Shown in pieces: positions 42,401 to 49,214 of a stretch of DNA of 49,382 nt. The position numbers and the translations under genes are program-made. The stretch is taken from contig JANQFB010000301.1 of the NCBI GenBank assembly GCA_028278085.1, positions 1-49,382 on the forward strand, written 5' to 3'. The DNA comes from Chitinophagales bacterium (GTDB lineage Bacteria; Bacteroidota; Bacteroidia; Chitinophagales; JANQFB01). Every line of letters begins with the position of its first letter. Within the stretch, counting starts at the first letter, position 1. A model generated the notes under the pieces. The model had not been told where the DNA came from, searched no databases, and worked only from the letters and a program-made list of their open reading frames with translations.

Positions 42401-43319
42401 AACTGCCAGAATCAATGATATATGGTATAAGGCAGATCGAGGTAATGTACTGGACCTGGAAGCACTGGATCCTGAAGAAGTTAAGTTTGCGCTGATAACA
42501 GATGTAGAGGCAATTGTTGATTTGAAGATAAAAGGCATTAAGGCTGAAATGCAGCGCAAGTATGATCGTCTTAAAGCAGAAAAGGAGGTAATGACCACCT
42601 TTAAGAATGATCTTTCAAATTACAATTCGTGGCGTTCCGATGCCCTGTCATTGATCGAGAAATGGAAAAATACGATTGCAGAGCGCCCACATATCAAAAA
42701 CCCCCCAAATGCCAAGCAGCGCAAGGCAATGGAAGCTGATGAGGTCAGGGTTATTGATCTGAACCAAAGTGTATTTGAAGATATACTTCGATTTCTTGAA
42801 TCAGTCCCACAAGTGGACACTGAAATTTTACGGGTATTGCGGAGAATCAGGGGTTCAGAACCCACATTTACAGGGTTTAATGTAATTGCCAATTTCAAAG
42901 AATATTTAGGGAAGATCCGAAAAGCTGAAAAGACAGTTCTTGCTAAAAGGGGCTTTGATCTGGATACGGATATCGAAGAACCATTAAGCCAAATTGAAGC
43001 AGACATTAGTTTACTGAAAGCCGAAGCTGAAAAGGTTATGTCTGATACGTTCCGCAGGGAGATCAAGGCAGAAGTAGACATCAAGAAATCCGCCATGAAT
43101 GTAGATGGCAAAACAATCGGCGAAAGAGTTGCTGAATTTGCATCAACGAACTACCTGCTTTCTTTCAAATTTGAAGACATAGACCCCTTTGCTTGCGAGG
43201 TACCCAATCCTGCCAATGAAAGGGAACCGGACACTATATTTTCCAATATGGGCTTGTTAAAAATCAAGGCCAAAGCATTAACACTGAAATTAAAACTGGA
43301 ACAATTTAATCTAAACTAA
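39486..43319 (+). CDS. Large SNF2-type superfamily 2 helicase (phage/plasmid polyvalent type)
   Basis: A 1277-residue protein. The first ~380 residues lack known motifs except LNGLGSLG near residue 10. The helicase core has LRPPQREAIAFM, Walker A YDVGVGKTM (~412-420), DEAH (~574), LLTATPF (~627) and motif VI QLDGRMYRPGN (~933). The ~300 C-terminal residues are coiled-coil and end in K.L.LKL.L.Q. Giant SNF2/DEAD helicases next to N6-adenine methylases are common in phages and plasmids, with suggested roles in replication or anti-restriction. ATP-driven DNA translocation is the safe prediction. Confidence 0.87.
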   Translation: MKAIANYASLNGLGSLGNTALAPIISSNTELARKALDRSKSQEKSKEKILDFEDVQGQYNQGISEDETIAWVWYKRSIGIPMTGWQKFFIKGTQGIEGEMLVTTQETTLLDAARLPYHTVPEGKVLGKPLDKDTDAGENGVYRVFRDSEGLKMVLKNHSKTIKTGIKTNPKELDRLVNAGALFYLNGELLPLPLYAFGNMYDRELQLSQDKEHIEAKYGIDAYLRHEQVIKHYKPKLLSITNPDPTQRPNILAISQFAKDFHVEDLAADTGITLSDKLPLVKAFQFWMASLDQSSFNESSANRIWNHYIEARRVTDKELSKEQKREVKTAARNEGERLFAQFLHEGLQFEDQQKLDFTWNRIFNGQSSVPYNKIPVGFEASANFKQFALELRPPQREAIAFMELTGSGCIAYDVGVGKTMAAIVTLANAIFSGKAKRPLVVVPNPAYKKWLDEIFGYEDNEKHFVPGVLSHTGIKVNDWFNLGKGIRDKINFDKAVPPKSITVVTFEGFKKIGFSEKIMDEMFLELANIIGQSKEGISERDQEIEYARYEEIVGVGIKDTIADIDTLGIDYVVIDEAHNFKNVFHTVKKDKEGNKRFGIEGQASESGIKAFFLTNYIQRKFGRNVMLLTATPFTNSALEIYSILSLIAYQAMKQMGLTSITRFFETFVQETTEYVVNIKEQLVAKDVIKRFNNRLVLQKLIYNHINYKTGEESGVKRPCLLKLPKVNVKENGTLKRLRPEDQVLTYLRMTETQRQNQLNIVAMAKEATATRKTNTAMLFQALNLSLDNALSPFIYEGTFPETYKEFIEQSPKLLYAVSCIASHKKYHEDRGEPISGALIYMNRGKAYFEYIQDWLFIETGFKREVKWGRSRVSEVEIISSGISQGKKEVIKQAFLAGVVKVIIGTATVREGIDLQTNGTLILNCYPDWNPTNIQQLDGRMYRPGNRFGWVRSVMPLVQDSMDVFVFQKLEEKTARINDIWYKADRGNVLDLEALDPEEVKFALITDVEAIVDLKIKGIKAEMQRKYDRLKAEKEVMTTFKNDLSNYNSWRSDALSLIEKWKNTIAERPHIKNPPNAKQRKAMEADEVRVIDLNQSVFEDILRFLESVPQVDTEILRVLRRIRGSEPTFTGFNVIANFKEYLGKIRKAEKTVLAKRGFDLDTDIEEPLSQIEADISLLKAEAEKVMSDTFRREIKAEVDIKKSAMNVDGKTIGERVAEFASTNYLLSFKFEDIDPFACEVPNPANEREPDTIFSNMGLLKIKAKALTLKLKLEQFNLN

Positions 43320-43331
43320 CAATCTACCATT

Positions 43332-44852
43332 ATGGCTGCGATCTACAATCCTGAAAACTACTTTACCAAACTGACCGAGGAAGATATTAAGGTTTTACCT
43401 GCTTCATTGAAAGAAGGCCATGAATTTGTCGTACTGGCTACTAACGACGGTGCAAACTGGACAGCTTACCGAACCGAAGCCGAAATAAAAGAGACCATCG
43501 ATCTATACTTTAGCAAGCTGTCCGAATGGAAAACAGAAAGGAACAGGACTAAGAGGGCTAAAAATGTTGAGCAATCAATTGAAAAAGAAGGCAAAAATCA
43601 GGGCAGTAATAAAAGTAAACCGCAACCCCCTCCCAAAAAGCAAGTAGAAAGCCATTCCTTAGAATACAAGTTTATTCAACGATATGTAAGACTGCATGAT
43701 AAGGTGAAAACCGCCAATTCGATCCGTCTGTTTATCCGGGCCATGCAACTGGCCATAACCGAAAAGCAAATTACAAAAGCCTCTCCATTAAAGGATGAAA
43801 TCAATTATATCCAAAAGCAACTTGTGGAGATCTACGAAAGCATGAAGGACGAACAGAAAATAGTCATACCTGCAGATGATCTAAACAAGTTCCTGGGCTT
43901 GATCGGTAAAGAAGAACAAATGCTGTCTGTTCGCTTGATAAAAAGCTATATCAACCTGCAAGGTAAGACCATCGAGAAGGTGAAAGCCAAGAATCTGTAT
44001 AACCGGATCGTTGCTGCTATTAATAAAAAGAGACTGACCGAGAAAGACAAATACTATTCAAAGATTGAAACGATAATGAAATCCCTAAAAGAATTGGCAA
44101 CTGGCAAAAAGGAATCCGGGGTATTGAAAATCAGTAAAGCCGAATTAAATGGGCTGAATGGGGTATTGGACGGATGTGGTTGTAGTGATGGGTTAGCAGG
44201 TACTCCCTCAAACAGTCTAAATGGTTTCACACCCATCGGAAAAATAGGCCAAAACGGAAATACCAGTACTTTCCGCTTACCCGGAGACTTGGGCGAGCTG
44301 TTCGGTGATCTTGAACGGTACAGGCTTGCCATAACCGTTGAAGGGGACCAGGGAGCCGGTAAGACACGGTTCACCTACCAAGTGGCTGATGGCTTCGCGG
44401 ATCTTGGATTCAATATAGGCATTTACAGCCTTGAAATTGGTGGGCGATCAGATCTTATCGAGCGAATGAGAGATGAGTATATCAGTCCAAAAAACATTGA
44501 TAATATATTAATATCTGGCGAAGCTGAAAACGGTATCCAGACTATCCGCAAAAATGCCAACAACTTCGATGTGATTATCATAGATAGTTGGAACAAACTG
44601 GATGCTCATTCCAAAGAGTTTGACAGCTTACGCAAGCAATTCCCCAATACCATTTGGATAGTCATCTTCCAACGGATAGGAAGCGGGGATATTCGGGGAG
44701 GAATTCAACCCCTTTATGATGCCGGTATCAACATTGAGGTTGTCAAAGCCAAAGGTGGCGACGAATTTAATTACGCCCATGCCACAAAGAATCGTTATGC
44801 CATGACCGGCATAAAGTACCTGGTATTTCAGCAGGAACTTTTGGAAGAATAA
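43332..44852 (+). CDS. RadA/RecA-like ATPase with N-terminal extension
   Basis: A 506-residue protein. Residues 1-70 form a small domain (NPENYFTKLTEEDIKVLP), ~100-260 are basic helices, and ~270-300 are a Gly/Asn/Cys-rich linker (LNGLNGVLDGCGCSDGLAG). From ~330 it is a RecA-fold ATPase: Walker A GDQGAGKT (338-345), a RadA-like IYSLEIGGRSDLIERM, and Walker B VIIIDS (414-419). It probably moves or remodels DNA with the helicase. A genome-packaging role is possible, but the sequence is unlike FtsK/HerA-type packaging ATPases. Confidence 0.7.
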   Translation: MAAIYNPENYFTKLTEEDIKVLPASLKEGHEFVVLATNDGANWTAYRTEAEIKETIDLYFSKLSEWKTERNRTKRAKNVEQSIEKEGKNQGSNKSKPQPPPKKQVESHSLEYKFIQRYVRLHDKVKTANSIRLFIRAMQLAITEKQITKASPLKDEINYIQKQLVEIYESMKDEQKIVIPADDLNKFLGLIGKEEQMLSVRLIKSYINLQGKTIEKVKAKNLYNRIVAAINKKRLTEKDKYYSKIETIMKSLKELATGKKESGVLKISKAELNGLNGVLDGCGCSDGLAGTPSNSLNGFTPIGKIGQNGNTSTFRLPGDLGELFGDLERYRLAITVEGDQGAGKTRFTYQVADGFADLGFNIGIYSLEIGGRSDLIERMRDEYISPKNIDNILISGEAENGIQTIRKNANNFDVIIIDSWNKLDAHSKEFDSLRKQFPNTIWIVIFQRIGSGDIRGGIQPLYDAGINIEVVKAKGGDEFNYAHATKNRYAMTGIKYLVFQQELLEE

Positions 44853-44874
44853 CTTAACCCTAAAACTTTATCAC

Positions 44875-45303
44875 GTGAAATACATACTGCAACATTGGGA
44901 CTACTTCAACGCTTTGATAAGCGTCTGGATTTACAAATTAATTGAAATCCGGGACGTTCTGACCGATACCTACAACATCCGGCTATGGGAACTGGAGCCA
45001 GAAACCAGCTCGTCAGAATTTCTCTCCTTAAAGGTGAGGGTGATACATAGAACATTGTACTATCAAAAGGTCAATAGCTTCGGCAAAAGACAATTACTGT
45101 ATACAGGAGATCCAAACGAGGCCATGAAATTCGGATTCTTCTTCGCTATACTCTTTTACTATATTCTTCGATGGGAAAATAATGATCCGGACCTGGAATA
45201 TGGCATTGTACCCTTCCGGGAATCAAGTTTTCTTGACTTTGTTCATAATGGGGAAAGAACACCCGATCAATTAACTGGTCCAGCCAATGAAACAACTCAT
45301 TAA
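44875..45303 (+). CDS. Protein of unknown function with possible TM segment
   Basis: A 142-residue protein starting at GTG 44875. It is aromatic-rich (YILQHWDYFNALISVWIYKLIEIRDVL) with one hydrophobic stretch near the C-terminal half (FGFFFAILFYYILRW) that could be a TM helix. A 46-aa TM gene overlaps its end. No family is recognised. Confidence 0.5.
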   Translation: MKYILQHWDYFNALISVWIYKLIEIRDVLTDTYNIRLWELEPETSSSEFLSLKVRVIHRTLYYQKVNSFGKRQLLYTGDPNEAMKFGFFFAILFYYILRWENNDPDLEYGIVPFRESSFLDFVHNGERTPDQLTGPANETTH

Positions 45304-45427
45304 AAAGGTCCGGGCCTTTTTGTTTCCCGAAATAGGTTTTATCCCATTTGTGGCGATCACTTGGATAATCATTTGGGTATTCATCCTTATTAACTGGTAC
45401 ATTCAAAATACAGATAATCGGTTATAA
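45287..45427 (+). CDS. Small TM protein, 46 aa
   Basis: Below the ORF-track cutoff. ATG 45287 overlaps the preceding gene's end by 17 bp. The protein is MKQLIKKVRAFLFPE, then a single TM helix (FVAITWIIIWVFILINWYI) and a short polar end. Its size and position directly before an amidase would suit a holin or pinholin. That role is inferred. Confidence 0.5.
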   Translation: MKQLIKKVRAFLFPEIGFIPFVAITWIIIWVFILINWYIQNTDNRL

Positions 45428-45455
45428 TTTTTTCTAACTCAATAAAGTCAGATCC

Positions 45456-46151
45456 ATGCTTACAACAACTAAGGACAGTAGACTAAACATATTGAAAATG
45501 ATAGAAATGGTTGATTTCCCAACCGAACAATATTATAAAGTAGAACATACCAAAGATCAAATTGTCTTGCACCACACCGTTAGTTCAGTTGGCGTAACTG
45601 GCGACCTGGAATGGTGGAGAAAAACAAAAGAAAGGATAGCCACCTGTATTATCATACATCATAATGGTAAACCCTTCCAATGTTTCAGTAGCAAATATTG
45701 GGGACACCATCTAGGTGTTAAATGGAATATTTTCAAAAACCGGGGATTCACCGATTATAAGATAAGAAACACTAATTTGAATCAAAGGAGTATTGGCGTT
45801 GAACTGGATAACGCAGGAGGACTAATATACCGGAATGGTAAATGGGTAAGTGATTTTGGGACAGTAATACCAAAAGACCGGGTTCAAATCTATCCGGATG
45901 GATTCAGAGGATTTTTTGGTTTTGAGAAATACACCGATGCACAGATCCGTACCTTGGATCTGTTATTAACTTATTGGAAACAGGGAAAGTACCATTATAT
46001 ACCCTTCAAATACAACGATGATATTTGGGATGTAAATGACCGAGCATTGGCAGGTAACCCAGGCTTATTTACACATTGTAGTTACAGATCGGACAAATCC
46101 GATTGTCACCCACAACCGGAACTAATTGAAATGCTTGAATGTCTTGAATGA
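45456..46151 (+). CDS. N-acetylmuramoyl-L-alanine amidase (Amidase_2), second copy
   Basis: A 231-residue amidase without a signal peptide. The metal-site and fold landmarks are VLHHTVSS, IIHHNGKPFQCF, WGHHLG, SIGVELDN and the C-terminal THCSYRSDKSDCHPQPELIEML, where the usual R.DK.DPG becomes RSDKSDCHP. It differs from the amidase at 25825 in length and sequence and lacks its anchor, so it is the better candidate for a soluble endolysin. It is the last gene of the rightward block and is followed by a terminator. Confidence 0.88.
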   Translation: MLTTTKDSRLNILKMIEMVDFPTEQYYKVEHTKDQIVLHHTVSSVGVTGDLEWWRKTKERIATCIIIHHNGKPFQCFSSKYWGHHLGVKWNIFKNRGFTDYKIRNTNLNQRSIGVELDNAGGLIYRNGKWVSDFGTVIPKDRVQIYPDGFRGFFGFEKYTDAQIRTLDLLLTYWKQGKYHYIPFKYNDDIWDVNDRALAGNPGLFTHCSYRSDKSDCHPQPELIEMLECLE

Positions 46152-46180
46152 ACTTGATTGAAGTGGGGATCAATCAAGAA

Positions 46181-46208
46181 GGGGTAGCCGATGGCCTACC
46201 CTTTTTTA
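46181..46208. terminator. Rho-independent terminator ending the rightward operon
   Basis: ggggtagcc and ggcctaccc form a GC-rich stem with a tiny loop and one bulge, followed by six T. It lies between the converging amidase and the 154-aa leftward gene and overlaps the latter's last codons. Confidence 0.85.
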
Positions 46209-46660
46209 TTGTGAATTATCTTTTCGGCTGTTATTTCCGGATGCTCCTCATTAAACCGGCCATAGATACTATCCAATACAATTTGCTCTCCCTCCAGTTC
46301 CGCCACAGGATATATATGGGAATAGACATTCGAATCATGGAATGAAACTACCTTTAGCTTGTACTTGATATTAAAATGCGTTAACAAAACACCCCAAAAT
46401 ATAGCGTAATCTGTTGCATCCCCTTCTTCGTCTATCAGGAACCGCTGCGGGCTTTTAAATTCTCCTATTTCCCGGCCTTTTTCATAGCGGAATTTGTCTG
46501 TTATAAGGTTGTAGAGTTGTTGTAAGAATTTCCGTTTATCCGGATCCTTGGGAATGGAATTTACAAAGTCAGTCAACGGACTGGAATCTGTCAATTGCTC
46601 CATGTTGATGGTACGGTAAAATATGTCAACGATATTTTCTATGGTTATTGCCCTTTCCAT
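46196..46660 (-). CDS. Transglutaminase-fold protein lacking the catalytic cysteine
   Basis: A 154-residue soluble protein, homologous to the Cys domain of the 636-aa membrane protein. GDATDYAIFW...YSHIYPV...IVLDSIYGRFNEEHP aligns with VDCDCYTVF...YQHIYPI...ITIDPVVNQFNYEEP. Ala82 stands in the position of the nucleophile Cys109 (codon GCA). His115 and Asp130 are kept, with spacings 33 and 15 against 33 and 16. It is probably non-enzymatic: a regulator, competitor or immunity-type partner. It is transcribed leftward, towards the operon. Confidence 0.75.
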   Translation of the reverse strand: MERAITIENIVDIFYRTINMEQLTDSSPLTDFVNSIPKDPDKRKFLQQLYNLITDKFRYEKGREIGEFKSPQRFLIDEEGDATDYAIFWGVLLTHFNIKYKLKVVSFHDSNVYSHIYPVAELEGEQIVLDSIYGRFNEEHPEITAEKIIHNKKG

Positions 46661-46717
46661 ATTGTGATTTTGACATAAACTTAGTGCAATTTCCCAAACT
46701 CAGCAAATATTGAGATT

Positions 46718-48250
46718 CTAACGCTTAACGTCCTGACTATGCAAAATTTCCAATACCATTTCCCAAAGGGTTTCATAGGGGATGATCTCAGCATCTGTCG
46801 GAGTGCCTTCATATTTGAAAGGATGCTGGCTTAATTGTTCCAGGTATTTTTCAGCCTTCTGTTTTGTTAGGTGAAAGTCAAAGGCTTGCTTCTCCATGAT
46901 CATAAGTAATTTGATAAAAACCTTGCTCCTCAAATCTTCTTCGCGTTTCAAATGCCTACTCCGATACAACTTTAATGCGTCCATTCGATCAATAATTCTT
47001 CCAAATTCACTCCTTATAAGCATAAAGAGAACTTGAATTACCAAAATTGCTACATTATAACCACGTTTGTCCTTTGAAAAAATAGGTACATTTGAAAGAA
47101 TATCATTGATGCTGAATGTTTTGCTTATTTTATTTGGGATATTAGTTGCTGGAATAACTTTTGCTTCCAACAACCAATAAATATAAGACTGATAAATACG
47201 CCATCTTTCCTTAATACTTTCCCTAAAATATTCAAACTTGGTATACTCAAAAACATCGATAAATATTTCCGTAGCTTTTTCATAGTTTTTGGTTCTGATT
47301 GATAGTAAAAAGTAGTATTCAAGGAATATGTATCTATTAACAGCAGTCTTTTTGTAAAGACTTAGTGCCTTGATTGCAGTAGCTTCACCATTTGTGAAAT
47401 CATTTAGATGTAGATAACAGTCAACCTTATATGTATATAGATATGCTAATATCGTTTCATCTTTAAAAACTGGATTTGAGTTCAGGAACCCTTCAAAATC
47501 TTCAAAAACCATTAATGCGTTTTTGTAATCTCCTTCAAATTCATAGCGAAAGGCCTTAATTCTATGATAGTCTTTTTGAAAATTAAGGGTGTTATAATTC
47601 AATGCCATTTGATCCAATCTATTGAGAAACTTTGTTGCCAGTTTTGTCAACTCGGATTTTGAGGCTACAGATTTGGTGTAATGAATGGCTAAAGTTTGAT
47701 AGTAATTTTCAGCTAACAATTCAGCAGTTAATACTTTTTCGTGTTCTTCGATGAGATTTATCAACTCTTGATGTTCTTTTAAATTTCCATCCAGAAATGC
47801 GGCATCTTTTAATATTTTTGCACATCCGATTACAACTTCGGCAAACTTATATTTTATGGCGACATTTAGTGTTTTCTTCCCTAATTCCACAGCCGATTCT
47901 CTAGCACTATGGGATGATAATATTCTGCACATAGCGAAATTCTTATAGCAAGTATAAAAGGCCTTTTTATAATCAGAATAACTTGGTTCGTTGACATCCA
48001 GATAGAAAAGATTATTATACAGTCGTTTCTTAAAATTATGTTTTAGAACTAAGTACCTATTATCGGACGGGCTAGAGTTATAAAGGTCTTTGGCAGCATC
48101 TTCATCTGTTTGGTATTGTTCACTAATGATTCCTTTATACAGTTGAGATAGTTTATTGCCTTTGTTACTCAATGTCGTATTCTTCAGTAACTCAATTTTT
48201 TCAATTCTCTTTTGCGTAATAATTTTAGCCATTTCTTTTAATTTTTTCAT
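46718..48250 (-). CDS. Large helical-repeat (TPR-like) protein of unknown function
   Basis: A 510-residue protein, basic at the N-terminus (MKKLKEMAKIITQKRIEKIELL), then almost entirely helical with TPR-like pairs (YHRIKAFRYEFEGDYKNALMVFEDFE, AIKALSLYKKTAVNRYIFLEYYFLL). There is no TM segment and no enzymatic motif. An internal ATG at 48229 is a possible alternative start. TPR-type proteins can bind peptides or partner proteins, so a control role in the element is conceivable but not shown. Codon use is AT-rich, like the surrounding DNA. Confidence 0.65.
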   Translation of the reverse strand: MKKLKEMAKIITQKRIEKIELLKNTTLSNKGNKLSQLYKGIISEQYQTDEDAAKDLYNSSPSDNRYLVLKHNFKKRLYNNLFYLDVNEPSYSDYKKAFYTCYKNFAMCRILSSHSARESAVELGKKTLNVAIKYKFAEVVIGCAKILKDAAFLDGNLKEHQELINLIEEHEKVLTAELLAENYYQTLAIHYTKSVASKSELTKLATKFLNRLDQMALNYNTLNFQKDYHRIKAFRYEFEGDYKNALMVFEDFEGFLNSNPVFKDETILAYLYTYKVDCYLHLNDFTNGEATAIKALSLYKKTAVNRYIFLEYYFLLSIRTKNYEKATEIFIDVFEYTKFEYFRESIKERWRIYQSYIYWLLEAKVIPATNIPNKISKTFSINDILSNVPIFSKDKRGYNVAILVIQVLFMLIRSEFGRIIDRMDALKLYRSRHLKREEDLRSKVFIKLLMIMEKQAFDFHLTKQKAEKYLEQLSQHPFKYEGTPTDAEIIPYETLWEMVLEILHSQDVKR

Positions 48251-48389
48251 GGATCCTACTGTTTTTGCACCATAATATGTAGGAAAATACGAAAAATATA
48301 TTCAAATGAGTTACTTAATTTTTATTTACATTATGATACCATAATTTATCGTCGATAAACATAGTTTGCAGAGTGCAAACAAGTAAGGT

Positions 48390-48653
48390 ATGAGTATTAT
48401 AATTGAATGCTTGTTGCTCTTGCAACTTTTTCCTTCCCCAAGCGAAGTTCAATTATCAAGATTTTCTGATAGATCTATTAAGAAGATCGAAAAAATCCAT
48501 CATAGCATTGCCACCTTACAATCTCAAAATAAAAACTTTGATATACATGTAGAATCAGTCCAGGTAACGCCTAATAAAACGAATGTAAAGGTTTCTATTA
48601 TTTGTAATCGCAAAAAGTATTTTATTGTAATCATTGAAGATTTGGAATTATAA
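48390..48653 (+). CDS. Small protein of unknown function
   Basis: An 87-residue protein with a hydrophobic beginning (MSIIIECLLLLQLFPSPSEVQ) and a later alpha/beta part (VESVQVTPNKTNVKVSIICNRKKYFIVIIEDLEL). The hydrophobic start may be a short signal or a buried helix. It is divergent from the 510-aa gene, with a 139-bp AT-rich promoter region between. No family is recognised. Confidence 0.5.
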   Translation: MSIIIECLLLLQLFPSPSEVQLSRFSDRSIKKIEKIHHSIATLQSQNKNFDIHVESVQVTPNKTNVKVSIICNRKKYFIVIIEDLEL

Positions 48654-48659
48654 AGCTAT

Positions 48660-48745
48660 CCCCCGAAACTGTTCACCTTGTTTTCTCACGTTATAATTTG
48701 CACAATAAACCTGTTTGAAAACTTATCTATTAGCAGTTTCGGGGG
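48660..48745. repeat. 12-bp inverted repeat after the 87-aa gene
   Basis: cccccgaaactg (48660-48671) and cagtttcggggg (48734-48745) are perfect inverted complements with 62 bp between them. They are strikingly GC-rich in very AT-rich DNA. The left copy begins 7 bp after a stop codon, so a large terminator stem is possible, as is a recombination or regulatory site. Confidence 0.65.
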
Positions 48746-48964
48746 GTTTATGATATACAAGTAGCTTTCAAACAACAACAAATAGAATCTATTTTACATT
48801 CTTGCTTCACTGTCAATTCATTTGTAATAATTAGGGACTTAGCCTTCTAATTATAAATATTCTATATATTAATACTACTTTTTTATGCTGTCAATAGTAA
48901 CCTTCATTTTGACTTGACATTTTAAATACGTTTCTTTTTCTTTGTCCTTGCAAATTATAACGTG
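48687..48964. repeat. Perfect 16-bp inverted repeat pair
   Basis: cacgttataatttgca (48687-48702) and tgcaaattataacgtg (48949-48964) are exact inverted complements separated by 246 bp. The left copy sits inside the loop of the 12-bp inverted repeat. No transposase lies between them. A tiny MITE-like sequence or paired protein-binding sites are possible. Confidence 0.7.
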
Positions 48965-49031
48965 GGTAGTCTCCATTAATTAGATTTCCCATTCTTACAT
49001 TTAGCTCCAATTTCGGAAGCTATGTGAATTA

Positions 49032-49180
49032 TATCAAGGGATTCCCCATTGGGTTCGCTTCAATCCTGATACATTAATACGCCTGTATTAATCCTCCGAA
49101 TAGTCGGTGGGAATATCTACCCTTACTGGCGGGTATTAATGCAATGGCCACAGGCTTAAAAATATGCCTGTTCGCCAATT
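49032..49180. other. Series of five stem-loops, candidate structured RNA or DNA site
   Basis: In order: tatca/ggatt pairing with aatcc/tgata (49032-49071, two-base bulge); attaatac-gcct-gtattaat (49073-49092); cctccga-atag-tcggtgg (49093-49110, one mismatch); taccc/gggta (49118-49135); and caggc/gcctg with an outer ggc/gcc (49146-49176). Such dense hairpins in about 150 bases suggest a leader RNA, oriT-like or single-strand origin. The next gene starts 35 bp after them. Confidence 0.5.
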
Positions 49181-49214
49181 AGGGATTTTATGTCCGCATT
49201 AAAATAAATAGCCA

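Larger units (their letters stand above)
48654..49214. other. 561-bp AT-rich non-coding stretch full of inverted repeats
   Basis: No ORF is credible here. It contains a 12-bp inverted repeat (48660-48671/48734-48745), a perfect 16-bp inverted repeat spaced by 246 bp (48687-48702/48949-48964), and five successive small stem-loops between 49032 and 49180. It could be an element boundary, a replication or transfer origin, or a structured leader for the gene at 49215. Confidence 0.6.

Noticed and set aside
42620-43111. 163-aa leftward ORF inside the helicase gene
   Set aside because: It is fully antisense to the coiled-coil C-terminus of a clear helicase; its Ser/Leu-rich composition is typical of a shadow frame.
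43332-44852. FtsK/HerA-type genome-packaging ATPase of PRD1-like viruses
   Set aside because: The ATPase domain looks RadA/RecA-like (GDQGAGKT then YSLEIGGR...), is C-terminal, and has no visible arginine-finger or HerA-like landmarks, so packaging is kept only as a weak alternative.
23574-46151. Integrative conjugative element
   Set aside because: No relaxase, coupling protein, VirB4/TraG-like or other T4SS gene was recognised. Amidases and PG-binding proteins alone are not enough. A relaxase beyond the window cannot be excluded.
46148-46345. Rightward 65-aa ORF overlapping the amidase end
   Set aside because: It runs through the operon terminator and antisense to the well-supported transglutaminase-fold gene; the sequence looks like read-through of that gene's opposite strand.
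49030-49070. tRNA fragment (gggttcgcttcaatcc resembles a T-arm)
   Set aside because: The flanking bases do not form a proper T-stem/acceptor pairing and no anticodon or D-arm is present upstream.
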